Shown one piece after another: positions 1 through 7,147 of a DNA stretch of 64,000 nucleotides. The position numbers and the translations under genes are program-made. The notes beneath the pieces were generated by a model. That model saw nothing but the letters and a program-made list of their open reading frames with translations. It did no database searches and was not told the DNA's origin. Position 1 is the stretch's first letter. The number at the start of each line of letters is the position of its first letter. Source of the stretch: Sphaerisporangium perillae (GTDB lineage: Bacteria; Actinomycetota; Actinomycetes; Streptosporangiales; Streptosporangiaceae); assembly GCF_023276435.1 (NCBI RefSeq), contig NZ_JALLPO010000016.1:79821-143820 (forward strand). Direction: 5' to 3'.

Positions 1-1485
1 TTGACCGATCGACTCATCGCCCACGTCACTCCCGACGAGCTGGCCGGCCGGGCCGGACGGCTGTTCGCGGACGGGTACCGGCTCGCGCTGGTGGCCGCGC
101 ACGAGGACCCCGGCGCCCTGCGGGTGGTGTACCTGTTCACCGCGGGCGCGCCGGACCGGCGTACCGAGCTGCACGTGCGGCTCGACCCGAACGAGCCGGT
201 GATCCCGAGCCTGGCCGCGCTGTCCTTCCCGGCGGGCAGGTTCGAGCGGGAGATGCGCGACCTGTACGGGGTGGTGCCCGCGGGCCACCCTCTGCCCCGT
301 CGCTTGGTCCGCCACCACCACTGGCCGCGCGGCTGGTATCCGATGCGCGCCGACGCCGGACCGCCTCCCGCCTTCGGCGACCCCGAAGGCCCCTACCCCT
401 TCGTCACCGTGGAAGGGCCGGGCGTGTACGAGATCCCGGTCGGGCCGGTGCACGCGGGCCTCATCGAGCCCGGCCATTTCCGGTTCTCGGTGGTGGGGGA
501 GACGATCCTGAAGCTCAAGGCGAGGCTGTGGTTCGTCCACAAGGGCATCGAGAAGCTGTTCATCGGGCGGGACCCGGGCGAGGGGCTGCCGCTCGCCGAG
601 CGGGTCAGCGGTGACACCTCGGTCGGCCACGCCCTCGCGTACTGCCTGGCCGTGGAGGAGGCGACCGGGTGCGTCGTCGCCGCGGAGGCGCAGCGCATGC
701 GGGCCGTCCTGCTGGAGCTGGAACGCCTGTACAACCACGTCACCGACCTCGGCGCCCTGTGCAACGACGTGGCCCACGGCATCCTGAACGCCCAGAGCGG
801 GCGCGTGCGCGAGCAACTGCTCCGGATCAACGCCGAGGTCACCGGTCACCGGTTGCTACGCGGCGGGGTGACGCTGGGTGGCGCGGTGCTGCGCGCCCGG
901 CCCGACCCGGGCAGGCTGCGGGCCATCGCCGCCGACGTCGCCGAGATCGCCGAACTCGCCCTCGGGCACACCGTCGTCGCCGACCGGTTCGCCGGCACCG
1001 CCGTGCTGACCCCCGGGGCCGCCCGGGACCTCGGCGCGCTCGGGTACGTCGCCCGTGCCAGCGGGGTCGCCGTCGACGCCCGCCGCGACCACCCGTTCAC
1101 CGACCTTGGCCCGTTCACCGTGGTCGCCGGGGAGACCGGGGACGTGATGGCCCGGTTCCAGGTCCGCGCGCGCGAGATCGCCGCGTCCGTCGAGGTGATC
1201 GCGTACCTGCTCGACGGGCTGCCGCCGGGCGGGGTGTGCGGCCGGCCTCCCTGCACCACGCCGGGCGGGGCCACCTCCGGCGTCGGCATCGTCGAAGGCT
1301 GGCGCGGGACCATCGCGCACCGGGTGGAGCTGGCCCCCGACGGCACGCTGACCCGGGTCAAGATCGCGGACCCCTCGTTCTTCAACTGGCCGGCCCTGCC
1401 CGTCGCGCTCAGCGGCGCGATCGTGCCCGACTTCCCCCTGGTGAACAAGAGCTTCAACCTGTCCTACGCGGGCAACGACCTCTGA
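1..1485 (+). CDS. HycE/NuoCD-like hydrogenase-4 type large subunit lacking Ni-binding cysteines
   Basis: The 494-residue protein joins a NuoC-like 30 kDa domain (about residues 20-125; the stretch FEREMRDLYGV followed by GHPLPRRL is typical) to a NuoD/HycE-like large-subunit domain. True group 4 [NiFe] hydrogenases carry CGIC-type and DPC..C motifs. Here the equivalent positions read RVSGDTSVGHA (residues 201-211) and DPSFFNW (457-463), so no cysteine pair can hold nickel. The family belongs to membrane complexes of the formate hydrogenlyase/Mrp/complex I type. The full length matches the Mycobacterium tuberculosis Rv0087-type proteins as I recall them. The TTG at base 1 can be the real start, since the protein looks complete; the rest of the operon would lie to the left, outside the window. 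The product is probably an electron-transfer or scaffold subunit and not a hydrogen-activating one (inference). Confidence 0.85.
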   Translation: MTDRLIAHVTPDELAGRAGRLFADGYRLALVAAHEDPGALRVVYLFTAGAPDRRTELHVRLDPNEPVIPSLAALSFPAGRFEREMRDLYGVVPAGHPLPRRLVRHHHWPRGWYPMRADAGPPPAFGDPEGPYPFVTVEGPGVYEIPVGPVHAGLIEPGHFRFSVVGETILKLKARLWFVHKGIEKLFIGRDPGEGLPLAERVSGDTSVGHALAYCLAVEEATGCVVAAEAQRMRAVLLELERLYNHVTDLGALCNDVAHGILNAQSGRVREQLLRINAEVTGHRLLRGGVTLGGAVLRARPDPGRLRAIAADVAEIAELALGHTVVADRFAGTAVLTPGAARDLGALGYVARASGVAVDARRDHPFTDLGPFTVVAGETGDVMARFQVRAREIAASVEVIAYLLDGLPPGGVCGRPPCTTPGGATSGVGIVEGWRGTIAHRVELAPDGTLTRVKIADPSFFNWPALPVALSGAIVPDFPLVNKSFNLSYAGNDL

Positions 1486-1576
1486 CCGGCCCGCGCGTTC
1501 CGCGGTGTCGGCCCCCGCGCCTGCCTTCCGCGGTGGCGGGCGCGCCCCCCGCGTTCTGCGATGGCGGGACGGTGGC

Positions 1577-1933
1577 TCAGCCGCGGTGCGACGTCGGTGC
1601 GGTGGACTCCGAGGCTCGCAGGTCCTGCAGGATCTCGGCCTGCCCGGACAGCACGTCGGCGAGGATCTGGCGCGCGACCTTGAGCAGCTCGGCGACCAGG
1701 GGGCTGGTCAGCGAGTAGTGGACCGTCGCGCCTTCCTTGCGGGAGACCACGAGGTTGGCCCGTCGCAGCACGGCGAGCTGCTGGGACAGGTGCGCGGCCT
1801 CGATGCCCACCTCGGGCAGCATCTCGGCGACCGTGTGATCGCGCTCGCTCAGCAGCTCGAGGACGCGGATGCGAGCGGGATGCCCCAGCGTCTTGAAGAA
1901 CTCCGCCTTCAACTGGTAGAGCGGCGTGCTCAC
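1577..1933 (-). CDS. ArsR/SmtB-family regulator, Rv0081-like
   Basis: This 118-residue winged-helix protein has the ArsR core: LKAEFFKTLGHPARIRVLELL (helices 1-2), an HTH around SQQLAVLRRANLV, and a beta-wing SRKEGATVHYSL. There is no ELCVCDL metal-binding motif, so metal sensing is unlikely. The N-terminus closely resembles M. tuberculosis Rv0081, which heads and controls the Rv0081-Rv0087 formate-hydrogenlyase-like locus under hypoxia. Here the gene lies directly 3' of the HycE-like gene and is convergent with it, 91 bp apart, instead of heading the operon. Control of the hydrogenase-like genes is inferred from this pairing. Confidence 0.85.
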   Translation of the reverse strand: MSTPLYQLKAEFFKTLGHPARIRVLELLSERDHTVAEMLPEVGIEAAHLSQQLAVLRRANLVVSRKEGATVHYSLTSPLVAELLKVARQILADVLSGQAEILQDLRASESTAPTSHRG

Positions 1934-2130
1934 CGATCCCCCTTCGCGGCCGGATTCCGGCTGTCATCTCAGCGTACGGGCGTCGCACTCCGATGGTCTG
2001 GACCCGACGGGCCATCTCATCACACCGCGTTCCCGGTGCGGACGCCACATTAGCGGCAGGGATGTCCGATCTCGACTATAGTAAAGTGAGCAATTTACAA
2101 GTTTCGCAATCTGGAAGCGGGTGAGTCTTG

Positions 2131-2352
2131 ATGAGAGATGCCGCACGCAAGCGGCCCCCGATCCTGATGTGCCTGGGCTGCCGTCGCCATCATCGCCCTT
2201 CGGCGCTCCGCCAAACCCGCTGCCCCGCCTGTGGCCACCCAAAGCTCATCGGCTACACCGGCCCGACCGGCTTCACCGTCGCCGGCACCTCTCGCGTCTG
2301 CTCGCCGGAGGAGGCCGTACAGGGGCCGCGCGGCCGGCGCGGTACCACCTGA
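2131..2352 (+). CDS. small zinc-ribbon protein, unknown function
   Basis: A 73-residue basic protein with two CxxC knuckles: CLGC near residue 11 and CPAC near residue 32, with paired histidines between (CRRHH). This is a plausible one-zinc ribbon. The tail after about residue 45 is low in features and may be disordered. An ATG follows a TTG directly; GGAAG sits about 13 bases upstream. Just upstream, GTAAA (2081-2085) and TTTAC (2094-2098) form an inverted repeat in an AT-rich patch that could be the promoter or an operator for the divergent ArsR gene. I do not recognise a family beyond the zinc ribbon, and the gene may be a remnant. Confidence 0.45.
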   Translation: MRDAARKRPPILMCLGCRRHHRPSALRQTRCPACGHPKLIGYTGPTGFTVAGTSRVCSPEEAVQGPRGRRGTT

Positions 2353-2363
2353 GGGCGGTTTTT

Positions 2364-2380
2364 TACCTAGAGGTCAAGAA
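2364..2380 (+). promoter_or_regulatory. TetR operator copy 1
   Basis: TACCTAGAGGTCAAGAA lies 19 bp before the TetR start. Its core ACCT-N2-AGGT is a perfect palindrome, and 15 of 17 bases recur at 3020-3036. Its place over the presumed promoter suggests autoregulation. Confidence 0.6.
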
Positions 2381-2398
2381 TACTGTTATCATCGCCTC

Positions 2399-2977
2399 AT
2401 GGGCAGGCCGAAGCAGTTCGATCCGGACGCCGCGGTGGAGAAGGCCGTGGAGATCTTCTGGTGCAAGGGATACGGCGGGACCACGCCGCAGGATCTGGTC
2501 GACGGGCTCGGCGTCGGCAAGGGGAGCCTCTACAACACCTTCACCAGCAAGCAGGCCCTGTTCGAGAAGGCGTTGCGGCGCTACGGCGACAGGCGTGTGG
2601 CGGGGCTGGTGGAGGTGCTGGAAGGGTCCGGTCCCGTACGGGAACGGCTCCGTGCCGCGCTGGAGAGACTGGTGGACACCGGCCTCTCCGACCCGTACCG
2701 CCGGGGTTGCCTGGCCGTCAACACCGCGGCCGAGCCCGCCGGGGCCGACCCGGCGCTCGGCGAGATCGTCAGGAGCGTGTTCGACCGCATGGAGGCCGCC
2801 TTCCAGGCGGCGATCGAGGAGGGCCGGCGCCACGGGGAGATCGACGCCGATCGTGATCCCCGCGAGGCGGCGAGCCTGCTGCTCAGCACCGCCATCGGCA
2901 TGAGCGTCGTCGCCAAGACCGCCGACCGTCCCGACCGGCTCCGCCGCGTCGTCGACGCCGTGCTGGCCACCCTCTGA
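2399..2977 (+). CDS. TetR-family transcriptional regulator
   Basis: A 192-residue TetR/AcrR-type repressor. The N-terminal HTH covers residues 5-55 (FDPDAAVEKAVEIFWCKGY, then a GKGSLYNTFTSKQALF recognition region), followed by a helical ligand domain. The ATG at 2399 is preferred over longer upstream readings because the protein then opens with MGRPKQFDPD, the usual start for this subfamily, and the ACCT-N2-AGGT operator falls upstream. The same operator precedes the remnant at 3048, so the regulator probably controlled itself and an adjacent quinone/electrophile-type monooxygenase. The ligand is unknown. Confidence 0.9.
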   Translation: MGRPKQFDPDAAVEKAVEIFWCKGYGGTTPQDLVDGLGVGKGSLYNTFTSKQALFEKALRRYGDRRVAGLVEVLEGSGPVRERLRAALERLVDTGLSDPYRRGCLAVNTAAEPAGADPALGEIVRSVFDRMEAAFQAAIEEGRRHGEIDADRDPREAASLLLSTAIGMSVVAKTADRPDRLRRVVDAVLATL

Positions 2978-3019
2978 GTCCCGTCGAAATCGACTCGCCT
3001 TCGGCATGCCCATATTTTG

Positions 3020-3036
3020 TACCTGTAGGTCAAGAA
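3020..3036 (+). promoter_or_regulatory. TetR operator copy 2, before truncated target gene
   Basis: TACCTGTAGGTCAAGAA repeats the site at 2364 with 2 mismatches and keeps the palindromic core ACCT-N2-AGGT. It lies 11 bp before the ATG of the truncated gene at 3048, marking that gene as a former regulon member. Confidence 0.6.
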
Positions 3037-3047
3037 AGGAACCGGCA

Positions 3048-3137
3048 ATGAGCGCACAGCACCCCGATCAAAGCGACACCCCCGTCACGCTGGGCTTCTT
3101 CGTCCGCGTCCAGGCCAGGCCGGGGAAGCGGCAGTGA
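3048..3137 (+). pseudogene. 5' remnant of a monooxygenase-like gene (29 codons)
   Basis: An ATG preceded by AAAGGA opens a reading frame of 29 codons that ends in TGA. The segment TPVTLGFFVRVQARPGK resembles the first beta strand and turn of antibiotic-biosynthesis (ABM/YgiN-like) monooxygenases, which usually continue for about 100 residues. The frame then stops and the downstream DNA shows no continuation in any frame. I read it as a deleted or truncated target of the TetR regulator; a genuine 29-residue peptide is possible but less likely. Confidence 0.5.
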
Positions 3138-3230
3138 GCTGGTATGGCAGGCCCGCCGCCTGCACGCCCAGCTCACCGGCCCAGTCCCGTGATCTACAAT
3201 GTAAAGGCACCCGCCTCGAACAGTGCCACG

Positions 3231-4553
3231 TCAGCGGGCGGTCGGCTGGAGGTCGGCGACGTGGCGGATCAGGTCGCCGACGTGCACGACGCCCATGCAG
3301 CGGCCGACCTCGTCGATCACGACCAGGTCGTCGTACACACGGGCAGCGTCCTTGCCCGCCACCTGCATGGCCGCGATGGCCGGGGTGGTCTTCGGTACGA
3401 CGCGCGGCGGGTCGGCGAGGCGGTGCGCCGGCTTCTTGGCGTGCAGGGCGTGCCCGTAGGGCCCGGCGATGGAGAGCAGGAAGCGGCTCCGCTCCACGCT
3501 GCCCCTCGGACGCTGGTACTCGTCCACCAGGATGACGCTGGTGATCGAGGGCTCCGTGCCGAGGGCCTCCACCACCTCCTCGGCCGTGGCCTGCATGTCG
3601 AGGGTGATCGCCGGGATGAGGAACTCCTGCACCCGCGGCCCGAGGTCCACCATCGACGGCTCGGGTTCGGCGACCGGCACCGGCAGCGGGACGTGCACCC
3701 GGCCGTGCGAGGGACGCCAGTCGAGCGGGGCCAGCAGCGGCCCCTGCGCGAGCCTGACGCCCCAGGTGCGCAGCGCGGTGAGCTGCGTCTCGTCGCGCAC
3801 CTGCGGGGCCAGCACGTGGATGCCCATTCCCTTGGCCATGCGGGCGACCGCCTCGCCGAGCGCGTTGCGCCGCACGTCCCGGGGAATGCGCTCCATCAGC
3901 TCTGGAGAGAGCACCACCGTGTACGGCGAGGCGTCGGCGATCAGGTCGAGCGGGACGTGGGAGGTGCCGACGCCGCCGAGGGCGACAAGGTAGCCGATGG
4001 TCCGCAGACCGTCCATGCCGGTCAGCAGGGCCCGGCGGTCCTCCGCGGGGAAGTCGCCCGCGATCACGAGGATCACCTCGCGAGGGCGGCGCTTGGTCGC
4101 CCGCATCGCCTCGTGCAGGGGTGCCAGGGCGGCGGAGCCCAGGATCACGGCTCCGGAGGGCACGGTCAGCAGCAGGGGCAGCAACGCCTCCTCGCGGGCG
4201 GCGGCGTACGCGGCGGCCACCGTGGGGGAGATGTCGCGGGACATCCCGAGAGGGGTGACCTCGGTCGTCGCCTCGACGGCGATCACCCCGCCGGTGTCGA
4301 GATCGACGACCGGGAGGAAGGTCGCGACGGCACCAGCCGCTCCTGGACGTCCGGGCGCTCCAGCACGTCCGGGCGGCTCGGGTGCGCCAGAAAAGCCGGT
4401 GGAGCGGTGTGCGCCGGGAAGTCCGGGCGAACTCGGCGTGCCCGGGAATCCAGGGGAGGTCGGAGGGGCCATCGAGGCTCCCAGGGAGGCGGGGTGGGGG
4501 GTGGCGGTCGCCAGGGACGCGGCGGCCGGGGAAGGGGTTCTGAGGACCGTCAC
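3231..4553 (-). CDS. degenerate EAL-domain protein with C-terminal CBS pair
   Basis: About 440 residues from the GTG at 4553; the true start is uncertain because no clear ribosome-binding site is visible. The first ~75 residues are Pro/Gly/Ala-rich with collagen-like G-x-P runs (PGFPGTPSSPGLPG). An EAL-like barrel follows. FLPVVDLDTGGVIAVEATTEV aligns with the usual EAL start, but EAL has become EAT, and the loop normally reading AEGVET reads LAPQVRDETQ. The metal ligands of an active c-di-GMP phosphodiesterase are therefore missing. The C-terminus (about the last 120 residues) looks like two CBS motifs, which often bind adenine nucleotides. A likely role is as a non-catalytic signalling receptor (inference). 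Confidence 0.7.
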   Translation of the reverse strand: MTVLRTPSPAAASLATATPHPASLGASMAPPTSPGFPGTPSSPGLPGAHRSTGFSGAPEPPGRAGAPGRPGAAGAVATFLPVVDLDTGGVIAVEATTEVTPLGMSRDISPTVAAAYAAAREEALLPLLLTVPSGAVILGSAALAPLHEAMRATKRRPREVILVIAGDFPAEDRRALLTGMDGLRTIGYLVALGGVGTSHVPLDLIADASPYTVVLSPELMERIPRDVRRNALGEAVARMAKGMGIHVLAPQVRDETQLTALRTWGVRLAQGPLLAPLDWRPSHGRVHVPLPVPVAEPEPSMVDLGPRVQEFLIPAITLDMQATAEEVVEALGTEPSITSVILVDEYQRPRGSVERSRFLLSIAGPYGHALHAKKPAHRLADPPRVVPKTTPAIAAMQVAGKDAARVYDDLVVIDEVGRCMGVVHVGDLIRHVADLQPTAR

Positions 4554-4816
4554 ACATGGATTGTGCTGGGGGTTCGTGGGCCGGAGGGGACCTGACGGAG
4601 GGAATTCACTGTTATTTCCCCATCCGTTGCATGGAAGGATTCCTTTACGGTGAGTCGGGAAGAATGTCACGCCCCGTAACGACCATTTCGGCCCCACCAC
4701 CCCAAACCACCGCCTTGCCGCCGATCCGGCCTGGACTCTCACGTGGGTGTGGCCGAGCGGTGCACGCCGTAGGGATGCGGTCGCTTCCTCTATGCGGGCT
4801 GCTAGTGTCGCGCCTC

Positions 4817-5512
4817 ATGGCGGGACGACCGGCGGCGGGTGGGGGGCGATGGGTGTCGGTCGCGCCCGGACGTCTGGAGACCTGGTCACGCGGGTTCGCC
4901 GAGCGGCACGGGGGAGCGGAGAACGTTCTCTCCGGCGACGTCGTACGCCTCCAGGGCCGTGACGGCGCCGTGGCCGAGTTGCACGTTCCGTTCCCCCCGC
5001 TGGGCGGGGCCCGTGCGGACGCCGATGCCGTAGCCGCGGCCGAAGGTGACGATCTCCTGCATGACCTGGTGGAGCACGCGAGAGCCGAGCGCGTGGTCGG
5101 AGTGCTTCTCGTCCGCCTCGGTGGTCACGCCGCCGGGGTGTTCGAAGGGGAGCGGCTGATCGCCTCCAAGGTGGGCTCGCGCCTGGTGCATGGGCGCAGC
5201 GCGGCCGGTGGCTGGTCGCAGCACCGCTTCGCCCGGCGCCGGGAGAAGCAGGCGGCGGAGGCGTCCCAGGCGGCGGCCGAGGTCGCCGTGCGGGTGCTGG
5301 TGCCGAAGGTGGACTCGCTCGAAGCCGTGGTCCTCGGCGGAGATCGCCGCGCGGTCGACGCCCTGCGTACCGACCGGCGGCTCGCACCCATCTTCGCGCT
5401 CGAGACCGGCCCCTTCCTGGACGTGCCCGACCCCCGGCTGGCCGTCCTGCAGGACACCCCCCGCACCTTCCGCGCCGTCCGAATCCGCCTCCTGGATCCC
5501 CCCACCACCTAA
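4817..5512 (+). CDS. acVLRF1-family peptidyl-tRNA hydrolase (Vms1/ANKZF1-like release factor)
   Basis: A 231-residue protein matching the actinobacterial Vms1-like release factor family, an eRF1-fold relative thought to cut peptidyl-tRNA on stalled large ribosomal subunits. The signature is GGWSQHRFARRREKQ (residues 131-145), with the catalytic-loop glutamine at Q135, corresponding to the GGQ-like loop of Vms1. The N-terminus GGRWVSVAPGRLETWSRGFAERHG and the C-terminal LDVPDPRLAVL fit the family. The ATG at 4817 gives the usual family N-terminus; upstream in-frame codons only add unconserved sequence. It is divergent from the EAL/CBS gene across a 263-bp gap and has no operon partner. Confidence 0.8.
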   Translation: MAGRPAAGGGRWVSVAPGRLETWSRGFAERHGGAENVLSGDVVRLQGRDGAVAELHVPFPPLGGARADADAVAAAEGDDLLHDLVEHARAERVVGVLLVRLGGHAAGVFEGERLIASKVGSRLVHGRSAAGGWSQHRFARRREKQAAEASQAAAEVAVRVLVPKVDSLEAVVLGGDRRAVDALRTDRRLAPIFALETGPFLDVPDPRLAVLQDTPRTFRAVRIRLLDPPTT

Positions 5513-5621
5513 TAGGAGCCACCAGGTCAGCTGATCGGCGCCGCTTCCTGGAGCCGAGGACCATGGCTTGCTATCGTTTTCCGCGGAGCAAGCCCGGCGG
5601 TCAAGCCTCCAGGAGATGAGC

Positions 5622-6818
5622 ATGAGCGACTCGGTGGCGTTGCCGCTCTACATGCGGCGGTCGGGGTTCGATCCGGCTCCCGAACTCTCGGAGTTCCGCG
5701 ATGGGGAAGGCGTCCGGCGAATGAGCACGCCCTTCGGGTTCGACGCCTGGATGGTCACCCGGTTCGCCGACGTGCGCACGGTGCTGAGCGATGCCGAGCG
5801 GTTCAGCAACGCCAGGCTGATGAGCCTGCGCCCGGCGGAAGCGCCGGAGCTCAGCGACGAGGAGCTCGCCGCGATGCGGGCGGGGAACCTGCTCGCCTTC
5901 GACCCTCCCGAGCACACCCGCCTGCGGCGGATGCTGACGGCGGAGTTCACCGTCCGCAGGATGCGCAGGCTGGAGCCGCGCATCCGCGACATCGTGTCGG
6001 AGCACCTGGACGCCATGGAGCGCGGCGGTCCTCCGGTGGACCTGGTCTCCGCGTTCGCGCTGCCGATCCCCTCCCTGGTGATCTGCGAACTGCTGGGAGT
6101 GCCGTACGCCGACCGGGAGGACTTCCAGCGGCGGAGCAGCCGGATGCTGGACATGTCGGAGCCGGTCGAGGAGCGGATGGCGGTGAACCAGGAGTCACGC
6201 GCCTACATGGCCGGCCTCGTCGCCCGGGCGCAGGCCGACCCGGGGGAGGACCTCCTCGGGATGCTGGTGCGCGAGCACGGCGGCGACGTGACGGCCGACG
6301 AGCTCATCGGCATCGGCGGCCTGCTGCTGCTGGCCGGCCACGAGACCACCTCGAACATGCTGGCGCTCGGCACGCTGGCCCTGCTGCGCCATCCCGACCA
6401 GCTCGAATTGCTCAGGAAGGAGCCCGAGCGCATCGACGTCGCGGTGGAGGAGCTGCTGCGCTGGCTCAGCATCGTGCACTCCGGCTCGATCAAGGTGACC
6501 ACCACCGAGGTCGAGCTGGCGGGCCGGCGCATCCCGGCGGGCGAGCTGGTGATGTGCGCGCTGCCGGCCGCCAATCGCGACCCGGAGCTCGTGGCCGATC
6601 CCGACCGGCTGGACATCGGCCGCGATGACCTCGGGCACGTCGCCTTCGGCCACGGAGTGCACCACTGCCTGGGGGCGCCGCTGGCGCGCATGGAGATGCG
6701 CATCGCTTTCCCCGCCCTCCTGGAACGCTTCCCGGGGCTGCGGGAGGCCGGCGCCGGCACGGACTTCCGGTCCCACCACGTGGTGTACGGGCTGCGCTCC
6801 CTCGAGGTGGCCTGGTGA
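5622..6818 (+). CDS. cytochrome P450
   Basis: A 398-residue bacterial class I P450. Visible motifs are the I-helix LLAGHETTSN, the K-helix EELLRW (ExxR), and the heme loop FGHGVHHCLGAPLAR with the thiolate Cys349. The ATG at 5622 is 6 bases after AGGAG; the ATG at 5616 is too close to it. The closest family is the soluble actinomycete CYP105/CYP107-like group, judged by pattern only. No ferredoxin or reductase lies nearby, so it must use partners encoded elsewhere, and its substrate cannot be read from context. An 11-bp stem-loop at 6839-6865 follows the gene. Confidence 0.93.
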   Translation: MSDSVALPLYMRRSGFDPAPELSEFRDGEGVRRMSTPFGFDAWMVTRFADVRTVLSDAERFSNARLMSLRPAEAPELSDEELAAMRAGNLLAFDPPEHTRLRRMLTAEFTVRRMRRLEPRIRDIVSEHLDAMERGGPPVDLVSAFALPIPSLVICELLGVPYADREDFQRRSSRMLDMSEPVEERMAVNQESRAYMAGLVARAQADPGEDLLGMLVREHGGDVTADELIGIGGLLLLAGHETTSNMLALGTLALLRHPDQLELLRKEPERIDVAVEELLRWLSIVHSGSIKVTTTEVELAGRRIPAGELVMCALPAANRDPELVADPDRLDIGRDDLGHVAFGHGVHHCLGAPLARMEMRIAFPALLERFPGLREAGAGTDFRSHHVVYGLRSLEVAW

Positions 6819-6838
6819 CGACCCCGAGCGGGACCTGA

Positions 6839-6865
6839 TCCGGGCGGCCGGAGCGGCCGCCCGGA
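6839..6865 (+). terminator. stem-loop terminator after P450
   Basis: TCCGGGCGGCC (6839-6849) and GGCCGCCCGGA (6855-6865) form a perfect 11-bp stem with a 5-base loop, 20 bp past the P450 stop. There is no T-tract, as is common in high-GC actinobacteria. Confidence 0.6.
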
Positions 6866-6981
6866 CGCGCGTCTAGGAGAGGGACGGCGAGGGCGCCGGG
6901 GCGCCGCTTCCAGCACCGCCCCAGGTCCGTGAGCCGCTCGGCCGGCTCGGCGGGGTCCTCCGGGCGCGGGCGGTCAACTAT

Positions 6982-7147
6982 CAACCGTGCCCGGAGGCTG
7001 CCCGTACACTAGGCGTATGCGCACTCCCGATTGATCGGCGCACTCACCGAAGCGGGCCGAGCCGCGTGGCCGCCCTGCGAGACCCCGGTCTCTTTCCGAC
7101 TGCACGTTCTTCGACCTTGTTCCCCGCTCTGGGAGTGTTCCCTCATC
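6982..7147 (+). promoter_or_regulatory. putative leader with leaderless micro-ORF before ABC-F gene
   Basis: A -10-like TACACT (7005-7010) places a likely transcript start near 7017, exactly at an ATG that opens the micro-ORF M-R-T-P-D-stop (7017-7034). Downstream, GAGAC-CCCG-GTCTC followed by TTTCC (7079-7096) could be a weak attenuator hairpin. ABC-F resistance genes are often controlled by ribosome stalling on such leaders. The arrangement is suggestive only; the -35 is poor. Confidence 0.3.

Noticed and set aside
4556..4816. N-terminal extension of acVLRF1 back to 4556
   Set aside because: The added residues are unlike the family and run over the presumed promoter shared with the divergent EAL/CBS gene.
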